DNA from: Cyclobacterium qasimii M12-11B | GTDB lineage: Bacteria > Bacteroidota > Bacteroidia > Cytophagales > Cyclobacteriaceae | NCBI RefSeq assembly: GCF_000427295.1 | Contig: NZ_ATNM01000202.1 | Coordinates: 1-64,000 of the forward strand | Reading direction: 5' to 3' | DNA: 64,000 nt | Shown here: positions 7,399-16,718 of the stretch, in pieces | Numbering within the stretch: position 1 is the stretch's first letter | How the letters are laid out: every line of letters starts with the position of its first letter | The notes under the pieces: generated by a model | Told to the model about the DNA's origin: nothing | Seen by the model: only the letters and a program-made list of their open reading frames with translations | Database searches by the model: none | Translations under genes and position numbers: made by a program

Positions 7399-8529
7399 TT
7401 AGCTTTTCCTTCCTTTCCAGGTATAATTTCCAAAAATCGCAAAAGGAAGGGTGCATAAGACGAGTAAGGGATAGATCCATCCTGATAAAAACCAGCTAAG
7501 ATTAGAAAATCCTAATCCAAAATGGCTCAGAACTTTTCCCAAGACTACTTTTTCAAATTTCATCCTCAAAGCCCAAAAGAGCAACATGCCCAGGGTAAAT
7601 TCCCAGGAAAGAAAAGCCAAAGGAAGACTTGCCAATAATAGGGTGCAGAAAACAGCAAGCAATACTGCTGAAAGCCAATGTCCACGCTCTTTATGAGCAT
7701 TCCATTTACTGGCCCACCTTGAACGCTGACGAATCCAATCAAGCGGACTTTTCCATGCATGCGTATTTACCAGAGAAAGGGGTGACACAAGGTAATCTAT
7801 GGCAGATGCTCCAAATCTAGCACGCATCTTTTTAAGCAAGAATTCATCATCCCCTGAAGGAATATGGGTATTCCCATCATACCCACCTACCTCTATAAAG
7901 GCTTCTTTTCGAAAAGCTAAATTGGCTCCACTACACATTAACGGGTTGGCTTCTGCGAATGAAACCTGTGTCATTAATATAAGACTGGCCCATTCTATTT
8001 GCTGAAAATCACTAAAAATGTCATCGCCAGAGGTAGTCATCACCGGGCCTGCCACCAATTGGATGGTAGGGTCCTGAAATGGAGCGATTATTTGGGACAA
8101 CCAAGCTTTATTGACCTTAACATCAGCGTCAGTTGTCACAATAATAGCTGATTTGCTGGCTTGAATTCCTGTACTTAGCGCTGCTTTCTTACCAATACCC
8201 TTGTTCTTGATTAATTGCCAGTTGTCTAGTTTGTGATTTTCTATAAACTGCCCCACCATCTCCTCGCCATTGTCCTCACTGTGGTCATCGATAAAGCATA
8301 CATTTGCCAATGAAGGCAGGATTTCGATAAAGTGGGGAAGCAATAGTCTTAGGTTTTCTTCCTCATTTCGGAATGGTATCATTAAAGTACAGGAACTTAG
8401 GAGACTTTGGCTAAGTCCCAACTTAGGTAATGGTTCTTTGGTCTTATTGTCCCAAATGCTTGTCAAATACCTTAAGCTCCAAAAATAAGTTAAGGCAAAT
8501 AAAAAATAGAGCATTCCTAGGACAAGCAT
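7399..8529 (-). CDS. Membrane-bound family 2 glycosyltransferase
   Basis: The N-terminal helix (LVLGMLYFLFALTYFW) is followed by a GT-A fold with LMIPFRNEEENLR, FIDDHSEDNG, TTDADVKV, SGDDEFLLKKM and RQRSRWASKW (the QxxRW-type motif), then three or four membrane helices to the C-terminus. It is the first gene of the minus-strand operon running to ansA and is divergent from ruvC by 37 bp. It resembles the GT2 at 4153-5253 in layout but is not a recent duplicate. Product unknown; likely a lipid-linked or secreted glycan. Confidence 0.88.
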   Translation of the reverse strand: MLVLGMLYFLFALTYFWSLRYLTSIWDNKTKEPLPKLGLSQSLLSSCTLMIPFRNEEENLRLLLPHFIEILPSLANVCFIDDHSEDNGEEMVGQFIENHKLDNWQLIKNKGIGKKAALSTGIQASKSAIIVTTDADVKVNKAWLSQIIAPFQDPTIQLVAGPVMTTSGDDIFSDFQQIEWASLILMTQVSFAEANPLMCSGANLAFRKEAFIEVGGYDGNTHIPSGDDEFLLKKMRARFGASAIDYLVSPLSLVNTHAWKSPLDWIRQRSRWASKWNAHKERGHWLSAVLLAVFCTLLLASLPLAFLSWEFTLGMLLFWALRMKFEKVVLGKVLSHFGLGFSNLSWFLSGWIYPLLVLCTLPFAIFGNYTWKGRKS

Positions 8530-8566
8530 TTAATGGGCATTTGAGGATTTGTGGTAAATTGCACCG

Positions 8567-9142
8567 ATGAGTAAAATTGTAAAAAATCCAGTCAAAGAAA
8601 AAATAATTTTGGGTATTGACCCTGGAACCTCAGTAATGGGTTATGGCCTTATATTAGTCAAAGGAAGTAAATACAGTATAATCGAGTTTGGCGTTATTCA
8701 CCTGAAAAAGTACAGTGACCATGCCATGAAACTCAAGAAAATATTTGAAAAAATAACTTATATTATTGAAACACATCAGCCGGATTCCATGGCTTTAGAA
8801 GCCCCATTTTTTGGGCAGAACGTCCAGTCCATGCTCAAACTAGGAAGGGCTCAGGGAGTAGCCATGGCGGCAGCCTTGGCAAAGGAAGTGTCTATAACAG
8901 AATATTCTCCGAAGAAAATAAAACAGTCGGTAACAGGAAATGGTAATGCTTCTAAAGAGCAAGTAGCTGAAATGCTTAAATCTTTATTGAATTTTGACGA
9001 GATTCCAAAATTATTAGATGCAACAGATGCATTGGCTGTGGCCTTGTGCCATCATTTTCACGATGGCAGGATTCAGACCAAAGGGAGAAGTGGTGGCTGG
9101 AAATCTTTTTTAACTGAAAACCCTGACCGGATAAAAAAATAA
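8567..9142 (+). CDS. ruvC: Crossover junction endodeoxyribonuclease RuvC
   Basis: RuvC resolves Holliday junctions with RuvAB. Residues seen are the first catalytic Asp in [14 protein letters not shown], Glu in [10 protein letters not shown], and the paired acidic residues in [14 protein letters not shown] near the C-terminus. At 191 aa it is normal length with a short Lys-rich tail. It is transcribed away from the glycosyltransferase operon. All catalytic residues appear intact. Confidence 0.95.
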   Translation: MSKIVKNPVKEKIILGIDPGTSVMGYGLILVKGSKYSIIEFGVIHLKKYSDHAMKLKKIFEKITYIIETHQPDSMALEAPFFGQNVQSMLKLGRAQGVAMAAALAKEVSITEYSPKKIKQSVTGNGNASKEQVAEMLKSLLNFDEIPKLLDATDALAVALCHHFHDGRIQTKGRSGGWKSFLTENPDRIKK

Positions 9143-9211
9143 TTTTTCGCCATTAAATTAGAATTCTAGTCCATAATTGATAAATTAGTAAAGAACTAAA
9201 CCCTAATAGCC

Positions 9212-9628
9212 ATGAAAAAAACGGTATTGGAATGCGAACACTGTTTTACCGATTTCATCAACCAATTGAATGAATTGCGGGATTTGATTCAAGAAGGAAA
9301 AAGTCACGGGATGAATGATGCCATACGCGCCAAATTGATCGTTAGTTTTGAAAAGTCACATGATGCTGCTTTAGAAACCATCGCCTCGTATTTCAAAACG
9401 CAGGGCAAAGCACCTTTTTCTGGTTCTAGAGACATTACCGTAGAGGCTTTTCATGCTGATCTGATAGATGATGGACAAGGCTGGCTAGACATGATCATTC
9501 ACAGAATAAAACACAACCCCCTTTATCCCGGTGATTATTTGGGATCACTTGCTGAAAACATTGTTAAAAAATACTTAGGCTTTTTGGAAGGTTTTGAAAG
9601 AAATATGGAGGAAAAACTAGAGGGCTAA
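9212..9628 (+). CDS. HI0074-like nucleotidyltransferase substrate-binding protein (orphan)
   Basis: The protein is all-helical with the pattern of the HI0074/HEPN family: FEKSHDAALETIASYFKTQG, then VEAFHADLIDDGQGWLDMI. These proteins normally pair with a minimal nucleotidyltransferase (MNT) as HEPN-MNT modules, some being toxin-antitoxin systems. No MNT gene with a GSxxxG motif lies next to it. The region of the usual RxxxxH HEPN motif reads RIKHNPLYPGD, so the RNase-type motif is altered. It stands alone between ruvC and a lipoprotein gene. Family assignment is by recognition only. Confidence 0.6.
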   Translation: MKKTVLECEHCFTDFINQLNELRDLIQEGKSHGMNDAIRAKLIVSFEKSHDAALETIASYFKTQGKAPFSGSRDITVEAFHADLIDDGQGWLDMIIHRIKHNPLYPGDYLGSLAENIVKKYLGFLEGFERNMEEKLEG

Positions 9629-9767
9629 GAGGTATAAGCAACTGCCTTAACCTTTTTTTAATTTATTTTCAGAAAGTTGTAGCATTACAACAATTAATTG
9701 CGTCTTGGCTGAGAAAAGTAATACAAACGATTCCTTTTTTATCTATTTACCCTTTTCCCAATAAGCC

Positions 9768-11045
9768 ATGAAAAAACAATTACACCCTCACTTTACCATC
9801 GGGATGCAGCTAATGCTCTCCTTTATGCTGGTATTGGTACTTCCTTCCTGTGAAGACCAAATAGAAACGACTTATACCTATCAAACACAGGTACCTGTGT
9901 TTATAGAAGTAAATGCTTTCAGAGAAGCTGATATTGTAATTGAACCAGGCATACCACTGGATCAACCTGGTAAAATTTACATCTATGGTGATTACCTTTT
10001 TATCTCGGAACCCGGGAAAGGCATTCATTTATTGAACAATGCGGACCCTTCGAACCCTCAAAACCTAAATTTCATCAATATCCCAGGAACTGGTGACATG
10101 GCCATCAATGAAAGCATCTTGTATGCCGACAATTATATTGACCTATTGGCCTTTGACATTTCGAATCCTGAAAATATCCAACTTGTAAAAAGAGAAAAGG
10201 ACGTTTTCCCAAATATCTATTCCAATGAGGAAACAGGCACCATAATGACCTATAAAGATACCGTCATTACCTCCACTGAGTCCAATATGCGCTGGAACAG
10301 CTGGGGAAGACCTACTTTTAGAACCGACATGATGACACTTGAATCCGCCGCTTACTCCAAATCTGATGGAGGGCAGAGCTATGGCCAAGGTGGATCCATG
10401 GCAAGGTTTACCCTTTTAGGTGGGCACCTCTATACGGTGGACAACTATAACATGAGAATTTTCAATGTAGAAAACCCCATGGATCCGAAATACCTTAGCG
10501 ATATAAGTTTGGGTTGGGGGATAGAAACAATCTTTCCTTTTAAAGGAAATCTTTTTATTGGTTCTATGTCGGGTATGCACATTTATGATGCCAGCAACCC
10601 CGCGGCACCGAGGGAAATGGCTGTCTATTCACACATAACTTCTTGCGATCCTGTGGTGGTCAATGATGATTATGCTTTCGTGACCTTGAGAAGTGCTGCT
10701 CTTTGCCGTAATGGAGCCAATGAGTTGCATGTGCTGGACATTAAGGACCTTAATTCTCCTACGCTTTTGAAAGCTTACCCAATGGACAATCCCCATGGAC
10801 TGGGACTTTCTGGAGATTATTTGTATTTGGCAGAAGGAGAACAAGGGTTAAAGAGTTTCAATGTTTCAAATGTCATGGAGATCAGTAACAATCAAATTGA
10901 GCACCTAAAAAACCATGTGTTTCTCGACATTATTCCTGGACCCAAATCATTAATAGTCATCGGTCCTGATGGGGTTTGCCAATTTGACTACTCCGATCCG
11001 GAGAAACTTAAAGAACTTAGCTGTATCAATGTATCCAATGGATAA
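9768..11045 (+). CDS. LVIVD-repeat lipoprotein, 425 aa
   Basis: The signal segment ends in VLPSC, a lipobox, so it is probably an outer-membrane or surface lipoprotein. The mature part has repeats typical of LVIVD/beta-propeller proteins: IYIYGDYLFISEPGKGIHLLNN, LLAFDISNPENIQLV, MRIFNVENPMDP, MHIYDASNPAAP, LHVLDIKDLNSP and LKSFNVSN. Function of the family is unknown; such propellers bind ligands or partners at the cell surface. The next gene starts on the following base and is probably co-transcribed. Confidence 0.85.
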   Translation: MKKQLHPHFTIGMQLMLSFMLVLVLPSCEDQIETTYTYQTQVPVFIEVNAFREADIVIEPGIPLDQPGKIYIYGDYLFISEPGKGIHLLNNADPSNPQNLNFINIPGTGDMAINESILYADNYIDLLAFDISNPENIQLVKREKDVFPNIYSNEETGTIMTYKDTVITSTESNMRWNSWGRPTFRTDMMTLESAAYSKSDGGQSYGQGGSMARFTLLGGHLYTVDNYNMRIFNVENPMDPKYLSDISLGWGIETIFPFKGNLFIGSMSGMHIYDASNPAAPREMAVYSHITSCDPVVVNDDYAFVTLRSAALCRNGANELHVLDIKDLNSPTLLKAYPMDNPHGLGLSGDYLYLAEGEQGLKSFNVSNVMEISNNQIEHLKNHVFLDIIPGPKSLIVIGPDGVCQFDYSDPEKLKELSCINVSNG

Positions 11046-11642
11046 ATGAAAAATCTGTATTTATTTTTCCTAACAACATTCATTTTTTCCTGCCCCCTGA
11101 TCAACATGGGGCAGGATTTACCCTTTGTAAACCATACCGAATTAGGACTGTTGACAGGCTCCGATAACTTTGGTCCCCGTAACAATTTCACCTTTCAAAC
11201 TTTCAATGGGGTTCAACTCACACGCCGACATGCAGTCGGTTTTGTTACAGGTCTGGACCAATATGCAAACTATTCTGTCCTTCCTTTGGCTTTAGGTTGG
11301 AGAGGAGTTCTAAATCCTCAAAACAAATGGCAGTTGTATGGTGGTGGGGAATTAGGATATGGTTCTGCCGTTTTTGAAAGCGTAGAAGTAAATGAGTGGG
11401 AACAACACAATTGGCGCAAAGGGGGCATGATGGGACAAGGAACTATTGGCTTCAGATACAAAACCAAAAAGACCAATTTCTGGACGGCAAGTGTCTCATT
11501 GAAGCGGCAGATCAGTTATTTTTACAATGGCAATCCCTCCAGGTTGTCCCCAAACCGAAGCCGACCCGAAGACTGGAACTATTTTGAAGAAGACAAAGTC
11601 ACCTTCAATAACCTTGTCTACAGGATTGGGTATTCGTTTTAA
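11046..11642 (+). CDS. Predicted outer-membrane barrel protein, 198 aa
   Basis: A signal peptide (MKNLYLFFLTTFIFSCPLINMGQ) is followed by short alternating strands rich in Gly and aromatics. The protein ends LVYRIGYSF, with the terminal Phe typical of outer-membrane barrels recognised by BAM. It directly follows the LVIVD lipoprotein gene, suggesting a surface complex. No named family is recognised. Confidence 0.7.
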   Translation: MKNLYLFFLTTFIFSCPLINMGQDLPFVNHTELGLLTGSDNFGPRNNFTFQTFNGVQLTRRHAVGFVTGLDQYANYSVLPLALGWRGVLNPQNKWQLYGGGELGYGSAVFESVEVNEWEQHNWRKGGMMGQGTIGFRYKTKKTNFWTASVSLKRQISYFYNGNPSRLSPNRSRPEDWNYFEEDKVTFNNLVYRIGYSF

Positions 11643-11689
11643 AAAGTTATTTCTTTAGTATTCAATATTTGTTTTATAAGGGTTGATTT

Positions 11690-12010
11690 ATCGTTTACTT
11701 ATTTTTAACATGGTCAATCTTGGGACCGGATCCTAAGCGGGAAGGTATTACGAGTACGGTAACCTATGGCTTCGGCTCCGCTCAACCGCCGGGCTTCGAC
11801 CTTTTAGTCGCTGAGCTTCGACAACTTTCAGCCACCGGGCTTCAGATTCGTTGAATCACCGGTAAATTCGCAATGCCAATCTAACTCAAATAGATTAACA
11901 GCTATTCGAGAAAATCCCAGACCTGAAGGGTCTGAATAATAATAACCGTGGGTGCCAAACCCACGGCTAGGAGAAACCCTCCTATTCGCAACCCCAGATG
12001 GGGTTGAACA
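11690..12010. repeat. REP-like palindrome cluster, no gene
   Basis: This gene-free stretch is richer in GC than its surroundings. It contains two or three diverged tandem copies of a unit GGGCTTCGA...GCCACCGG (about 11770-11865), then CCGTGGGT-GCCAA-ACCCACGG (11946-11966) and AACCCC-AGAT-GGGGTT (11990-12005). The frame on the minus strand across it (PSGVANRR, SRGFGTHGYYY) is a low-complexity by-product of the palindromes. Such clusters resemble REP sequences mobilised by IS200-type RAYT transposases; no transposase is present here. Confidence 0.6.
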
Positions 12011-12032
12011 GCTTCTCCCTATCAACCGACAT

Positions 12033-12082
12033 AAAAAAATAGCGAAACCACTATTCAATCTAATGATTAAGTGATTTCGCTA
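12033..12082 (-). terminator. Terminator of the btuB-btuG-like operon
   Basis: On the minus strand the arm TAGCGAAATCACT pairs with AGTGGTTTCGCTA (one bulge/mismatch) and is followed by a run of seven T (12039-12033). It lies 56 bp beyond the stop of the DUF5074 gene and ends the B12 receptor operon. Confidence 0.75.
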
Positions 12083-12137
12083 TACATTATAGTAGATGGT
12101 TTAACTTAGCTTATACAGCTAAACCAATCAAAAACAA

Positions 12138-13181
12138 TCAAGGGAAATAAAAGCCACTTGGTCCTCTGCCTACTGCTACATCGTCGATTAGTTCTCCTTG
12201 AGCATTGATACGCATCACTGTACCATTTCCCTGCCAGCCATTGTGCTCTCCTATATACAAGGTTTGCGTGTCGTCATCAAAACCCAAACCATAGAAATTA
12301 CTACCAGAATAAAAATGCTCATCTACCACTGAACCTGAAGTTAGGGACAGTTTCACTACCACATCTTCTGTAGCCTGATTGCTAATGACAAACAATTCAC
12401 CACTGTTATTGATGGTGAAATTACCATTGTAAAGGCTATTGCTCACAGGAAATTCTAGGGTCTCCACAACTTCAAAAGTAGCTGAGTTTAGTTTGTGCAG
12501 GTAGATTTTATCATAGTCGTTGGCATAGAGATAATGGCTTCCCTGGTATTCGAAAAAGAAAAACGGTGTTCCTTCCACGTCTACTGTTTTCTCCACTTCA
12601 TCCGCTCCAACTTCTATCACAGCAATGGTTCCCAGTTGACAGGCTACTAATATTCTGTCCCCAACAAAAGCAAGCCCTTCAGGTCTTGACGGTGTAGGGA
12701 TTTTATAGGCAATATCTCCTCCTGTTATATCTTCAACTACAGCCACAAAGGATTCGGTATTGCTCCAAAATGCATCATATGGCCCCCAATCGCTAATATA
12801 CAATTTACCATCAGCCCTGACCATGCTCCGGCTATTTACCAGCTCATTATTGACAGCACCTACGGAAATAAAATCCGCTGATTGAACCACTTCTACTTTT
12901 CCGGTATTGGCTACCAGGTAAGTATAGTCATCATAGCTAATCAAATCCTGAAGTAGCCCTGCAAATGGTCTGGAATTAATACTTTCAAAAACATTGGCTT
13001 CCGCCTCTGCCGTGTTCTTATCAAAATGGTAAACTTCACCATCATTGGCACCAAATGCCCCTTCATTGATTATCAGCACACCATTTTCATAGGCCCCCTG
13101 AGGAATTTCAACCGGATCCGTCCCGCAGGATACCAAAAGGGCAAACAAAAACAACTTACAGGCTAACTGCATTTTTTTCAT
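12138..13181 (-). CDS. BtuG-like surface lipoprotein (DUF5074 beta-propeller)
   Basis: A signal peptide with lipobox (LFALLVSCGTD) precedes a YncE/DUF5074-type propeller, with NEGAFGANDGEVYHFD near the start, repeated LYISDWGP/LYANDYD/LYIGEHNG blade motifs and the end GRGPSGFYFP. The start overlaps the BtuB-like receptor stop as ATGA, so both are under the cobalamin riboswitch. In Bacteroides, BtuG is a cell-surface propeller lipoprotein that captures cobalamin above BtuB; the same role is inferred here from family and position. Direct sequence identity to BtuG was not tested. Confidence 0.8.
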   Translation of the reverse strand: MKKMQLACKLFLFALLVSCGTDPVEIPQGAYENGVLIINEGAFGANDGEVYHFDKNTAEAEANVFESINSRPFAGLLQDLISYDDYTYLVANTGKVEVVQSADFISVGAVNNELVNSRSMVRADGKLYISDWGPYDAFWSNTESFVAVVEDITGGDIAYKIPTPSRPEGLAFVGDRILVACQLGTIAVIEVGADEVEKTVDVEGTPFFFFEYQGSHYLYANDYDKIYLHKLNSATFEVVETLEFPVSNSLYNGNFTINNSGELFVISNQATEDVVVKLSLTSGSVVDEHFYSGSNFYGLGFDDDTQTLYIGEHNGWQGNGTVMRINAQGELIDDVAVGRGPSGFYFP

Positions 13182-15064
13182 AACACTACATTTAAATTAA
13201 ATTGAAAATTTCTTCCGGGCATGGACCTCAGGCGAACCACCTGATAATCCACATTGAAAATATTATTTGTATGGAATCCCAGATTCCCCTTTAGTTTCCC
13301 TTTCAACTCAAAGGCATAGGTAAGCCCTGTATCCCACAAGCTGTAGGGAGATAAAAGGGTTTGGTTATCCGTGGTGACATACCTTTCACTGGTCCATTGC
13401 TGCTGGATGTAAAGCTTGTAGGGGCCATTTTGCAAGCTTCCTTGTGTACGTATCTTATGCTTTGGAACATAGGGAAGTTGTTTTCCCTGACTAAGCGAAT
13501 TTCCTTGATCGCCAGATTGATTGACAGCGCTATTTAAGGAGTAGTCCACATTCATTCCCCAGCGATTGCTACCTTGCTTAAATACCCCTTTAAAAAAATA
13601 CTCCAGCCCCTGATTGACCACTGAACGTACATTCTCAGCCTGCCAATAGCTGCCTCTTGGCAACCATAATATCCAATCATCTACATCCATATGAAAATAG
13701 GTAAACCTGTTTTCAATACTAAATGCAGCTATTTTGGTCTTATTGGTAAGTCCAATCTCTTTACTAAGGCTTTTCTCAGGCATCAAATTCAGGTTGCCAC
13801 CCGGCACCCAGAACCTGTCGTTTAAAGTAGGGATTTTAAAGCTTCTCGACAGGTTACTTATTAATTGCCAATTCCAAAGAGCTGAATTAAAGAAAGCCCA
13901 TTCCACACCCAATGAAGGTGTAAAAGGAGCTGCTTCTCCTTCATGAATCAGCTGCCTGAGTTGCATGGAAATCCCCAGATTTTGTATTGGTTTAAAATTC
14001 GTAGCCTGGTACAATTCTAACCGTTGTTCCTGACTGTCGTAGGTGGCCAGTTGCCCTTTGATATGAGAATAGCGGATACCGGCCAGGGTCTGCCATTTTT
14101 GAGAGAAAGAGTAATCCAATGCGGTACCTAGCAAAAACAAGCGCGTTTGGTTTCTGTCTGTATTAAAAACCATCACATCACTGGATATCCCGGTTTTAGC
14201 AGTCCAGGTAAATTTTTCACCATTATAAGTGTAATCTATTACAGACCTGACACTCTTGTCTTCCTGTACATCGCTTACAGCTGAGCCCAACAAAGGTTGT
14301 ATTTGCCTGTCATTGGAATTGATCCATAGGTTGGCTTTTAAGGACTGTTTCGGGCTTATCTTAATGGAAAAATCCTGTACCAAACCAATTTGTGAAACCC
14401 TGGCATGTTCCTGGCGTTTTTCGGGGGTACCGGGGCTTGCCCAATCCTTATAGGTGAAATTATTTGCTGTAAAATTTCTATAAACATTGGTTCGAAATGC
14501 AAATTTTTCAGCTCCCTGACGGAAGCTTACCTGCTGGTGCCAGCGACCAAAACTCCCCAAAAGTGTACCAATTTTCAATTCATTGCCAGCATTGAACTCC
14601 AGATCAGAAGACAAATGAACAGATCCACCTATGGCATCAGTACCATATAAAGCACCTGAACTCCCATAATGAATATTCACGGCATCAAATCCTCCCAAAG
14701 GGAATATCGAATAATCAGCCTGCCCCAATGAAGGGCTATTCACAGGCAATCCATTCCAAAATAAGGCATTGTGTCCGGCTGAGGTGCCACGCATGCTCAG
14801 GGAAGCTAACATTCCGGCGCCGTACTGTCTTAAAAACAAGCCTGTCTCTTGTTGTAAAACCTCCCCCAATGAATATCCAGACAATTGGTCTAGCCTGTCC
14901 GCATCCAGGGTTCTTACGTATTGGCCAAAAGAATATTTTCTTAAAGCAGCGGCGTGAACTTCCACTTGGGAAAGCACCAAAGTGTCTTGTCGAAAGGCCC
15001 TTGAGGAATCAAGTTCGCTCTGCCAACCCGCTATAAAGAAAACCAAACAAGCAAATAATGACAT
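13178..15064 (-). CDS. btuB: TonB-dependent vitamin B12 receptor (BtuB-like)
   Basis: The signal peptide is followed by a plug domain (ADRLDQLSGYSLGEVLQQETGLFLRQYG, MLASLSMRGTSAGHNALFWNGLPVNSP, YGSSGALYGTDAIGGSVHL), then a 22-strand-type barrel ending FQFNLNVVL. There is no N-terminal carboxypeptidase-like or STN domain. At 628 aa it is typical for BtuB and short for SusC. The upstream cobalamin riboswitch on the same strand and the divergent btuFCD genes make cobalamin or a related corrinoid the likely substrate. Confidence 0.92.
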   Translation of the reverse strand: MSLFACLVFFIAGWQSELDSSRAFRQDTLVLSQVEVHAAALRKYSFGQYVRTLDADRLDQLSGYSLGEVLQQETGLFLRQYGAGMLASLSMRGTSAGHNALFWNGLPVNSPSLGQADYSIFPLGGFDAVNIHYGSSGALYGTDAIGGSVHLSSDLEFNAGNELKIGTLLGSFGRWHQQVSFRQGAEKFAFRTNVYRNFTANNFTYKDWASPGTPEKRQEHARVSQIGLVQDFSIKISPKQSLKANLWINSNDRQIQPLLGSAVSDVQEDKSVRSVIDYTYNGEKFTWTAKTGISSDVMVFNTDRNQTRLFLLGTALDYSFSQKWQTLAGIRYSHIKGQLATYDSQEQRLELYQATNFKPIQNLGISMQLRQLIHEGEAAPFTPSLGVEWAFFNSALWNWQLISNLSRSFKIPTLNDRFWVPGGNLNLMPEKSLSKEIGLTNKTKIAAFSIENRFTYFHMDVDDWILWLPRGSYWQAENVRSVVNQGLEYFFKGVFKQGSNRWGMNVDYSLNSAVNQSGDQGNSLSQGKQLPYVPKHKIRTQGSLQNGPYKLYIQQQWTSERYVTTDNQTLLSPYSLWDTGLTYAFELKGKLKGNLGFHTNNIFNVDYQVVRLRSMPGRNFQFNLNVVL

Positions 15065-15264
15065 CCTCTTTCTGTTGATTAGGTATCCACGTTTTCACAC
15101 AATTCGGAAAAAGAAGAGAATGGAACATTAACTGGCGAGTATGCCTTAAAGACAACCTTTGACAGGCATCTGTATTGCGTACCAAAATTCAATAAATGAA
15201 AATATTGAAAACAGCTAACACTTTTTTCTCAGCCTTTCTCCCGAAAGCCATGAACGATAAGATT

Positions 15265-15455
15265 TTAATGGCAGGTCTCCTGACTTCCCAAGGTAAATCC
15301 GCCTTCTCACCCCAAAAGGGACAATGGCAAAGGATGGATTTCCATTTTCTTTATTGTTATAAAGATTGGGTTACAGTTGCGGGGACAGTTCCGGTTTCAC
15401 ACCGAATTCCCTATTATTCCCGAGAGCCTGGTTAAGGATCGGGAACCATAAATCG
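15265..15455 (-). promoter_or_regulatory. Cobalamin (AdoCbl-type) riboswitch
   Basis: On the minus strand the sequence runs from GGTTCCCGATCC, through GGGAATTCGGTGTGAAACCG and GGAACTGTCCCCGCAACTGT (15395-15375), to the B12 box AGTCAGGAGACCTGCC (15285-15270). All conserved blocks are in the canonical order. It precedes the BtuB-like gene by about 200 bases, so receptor and propeller should be turned off when cobalamin is plentiful. The btuFCD genes read the other way and do not carry it. Confidence 0.95.
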
Positions 15456-15580
15456 AAACAAACTTACGGTAAAAACTCTATTCAAAAAACTTTTGAAAAA
15501 ATTAAGCTGTTGGAAATGGAAGCTGCAATGGTTTACTTTGGGTCGAAAATCAAATCCTGTTTATTCTTTTTTATTAAAAA

Positions 15581-16714
15581 ATGGCTGTTATTCGTCTGTT
15601 TATTTTTGTTTTGCTATTTCTTCCAGCCTGCCAGCAAGCCAGTCAGGAAGGCAATTTGGATGCTCTGGAAGAAGTCCCGTTAATGTACGCAAAAGGCTTT
15701 GCACTCTTCCGCGGCAATAATTTTTATGTTCTTGAAATTATTCAATCTCCAGATACAAAACAGCGGTTTTTGATTTATGACCCAGAGGAGGAAGTGTCAA
15801 TGCCTGATTTATCATTCGACGGTAAGGTCCCAATGGGAAGCCATAAAGTAATTTTGTCTGCCACTCCTCAAGTTGCTCACTTGGATTACCTACAGGCCGA
15901 AGACCACCTCATGGCCTTTCCTGACCTGGACTTGATAACCAGCGAATCAGTAAGGCGAAGAATAGATGAAAATAGGATCATTGACCTGGGAAAAGGCCCG
16001 ATGACAAACATGGAAAAAATAATTGACCTCCAACCGGACTGGGTCATGATATCGGGATTTGGAGAACCTTTTAAATTGGCGGATAGATTAGGTGCAGCAA
16101 GTATTCCAGTGATCATCAATCAGGAATTTCTGGAAAAACATCCTCTTGGCAGGGCCGAATGGATTAAGGTAACGGGAGTTTTGTTGGGAAAGGAAAAAGA
16201 AGCGATGGAAGTTTATTCGGAAATTGTCACCAACTACAATGCCTCTAGTGAGCTAATGGCTAAAGTCGCTGAAGATAAAAAGCCAAGTGTACTCTCTGGC
16301 TCCTTGTACAAAGACATCTGGTATGCTCCCGGGAAAGACAGTTGGGCAGCAAAAATTATTGCTGATGCCGGTGGCCATTACCTGTTTGATAAGGAAGGGG
16401 ATACTGGAAGTCTTACCTTGAATTATGAATTTGTTTTGGATCAGGCCGGTCAAGCAGATTATTGGATAGGCGCTGCCAATTATGTCTCACTAGGAAGCAT
16501 GGTGGAGCAAAACCCAAAATACGGCGCCTTTAAAGCATATAAAGAAAAACAGATTTACACATATACTTTAGGGATGGGAGCAACTGGTGGATTGAGGTAT
16601 TTTGAAGAGGGCTACCTGCGACCTGACCTAGTATTACTGGACATGATTAAAATCCTTCACCCAGAAGAAGCCAGAGAGCACAAATTCAGGTATTTCGAGA
16701 AATTAGAAGATTAA
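15581..16714 (+). CDS. btuF: Cobalamin ABC transporter substrate-binding lipoprotein
   Basis: A lipobox (VLLFLPACQQ) follows a short signal peptide. The mature protein has the BtuF/FepB fold pattern with two lobes: LISATPQVAHLDYL and MEKIIDLQPDWVMISGFG in the first, then a helical backbone and DIWYAPGKDSWAAKIIADAGG in the second. It lies four bases before the permease gene. It would carry corrinoid from the outer receptor to BtuCD. Assignment to B12 rather than haem or siderophore rests on the riboswitch and receptor next door. Confidence 0.88.
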   Translation: MAVIRLFIFVLLFLPACQQASQEGNLDALEEVPLMYAKGFALFRGNNFYVLEIIQSPDTKQRFLIYDPEEEVSMPDLSFDGKVPMGSHKVILSATPQVAHLDYLQAEDHLMAFPDLDLITSESVRRRIDENRIIDLGKGPMTNMEKIIDLQPDWVMISGFGEPFKLADRLGAASIPVIINQEFLEKHPLGRAEWIKVTGVLLGKEKEAMEVYSEIVTNYNASSELMAKVAEDKKPSVLSGSLYKDIWYAPGKDSWAAKIIADAGGHYLFDKEGDTGSLTLNYEFVLDQAGQADYWIGAANYVSLGSMVEQNPKYGAFKAYKEKQIYTYTLGMGATGGLRYFEEGYLRPDLVLLDMIKILHPEEAREHKFRYFEKLED

Positions 16715-16718
16715 ATCA

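Noticed and set aside
11828-12058. 76-codon minus-strand frame
   Set aside because: It is built from REP-like palindromes (PSGVANRR and SRGFGTHGYYY patterns) and is not protein-like.
15196-15435. Plus-strand frame of 79 codons before btuF
   Set aside because: It lies antisense to the cobalamin riboswitch, whose conserved blocks explain the sequence.
15456-15580. Second riboswitch for btuFCD
   Set aside because: No B12 box or cobalamin core on the plus strand in this interval.
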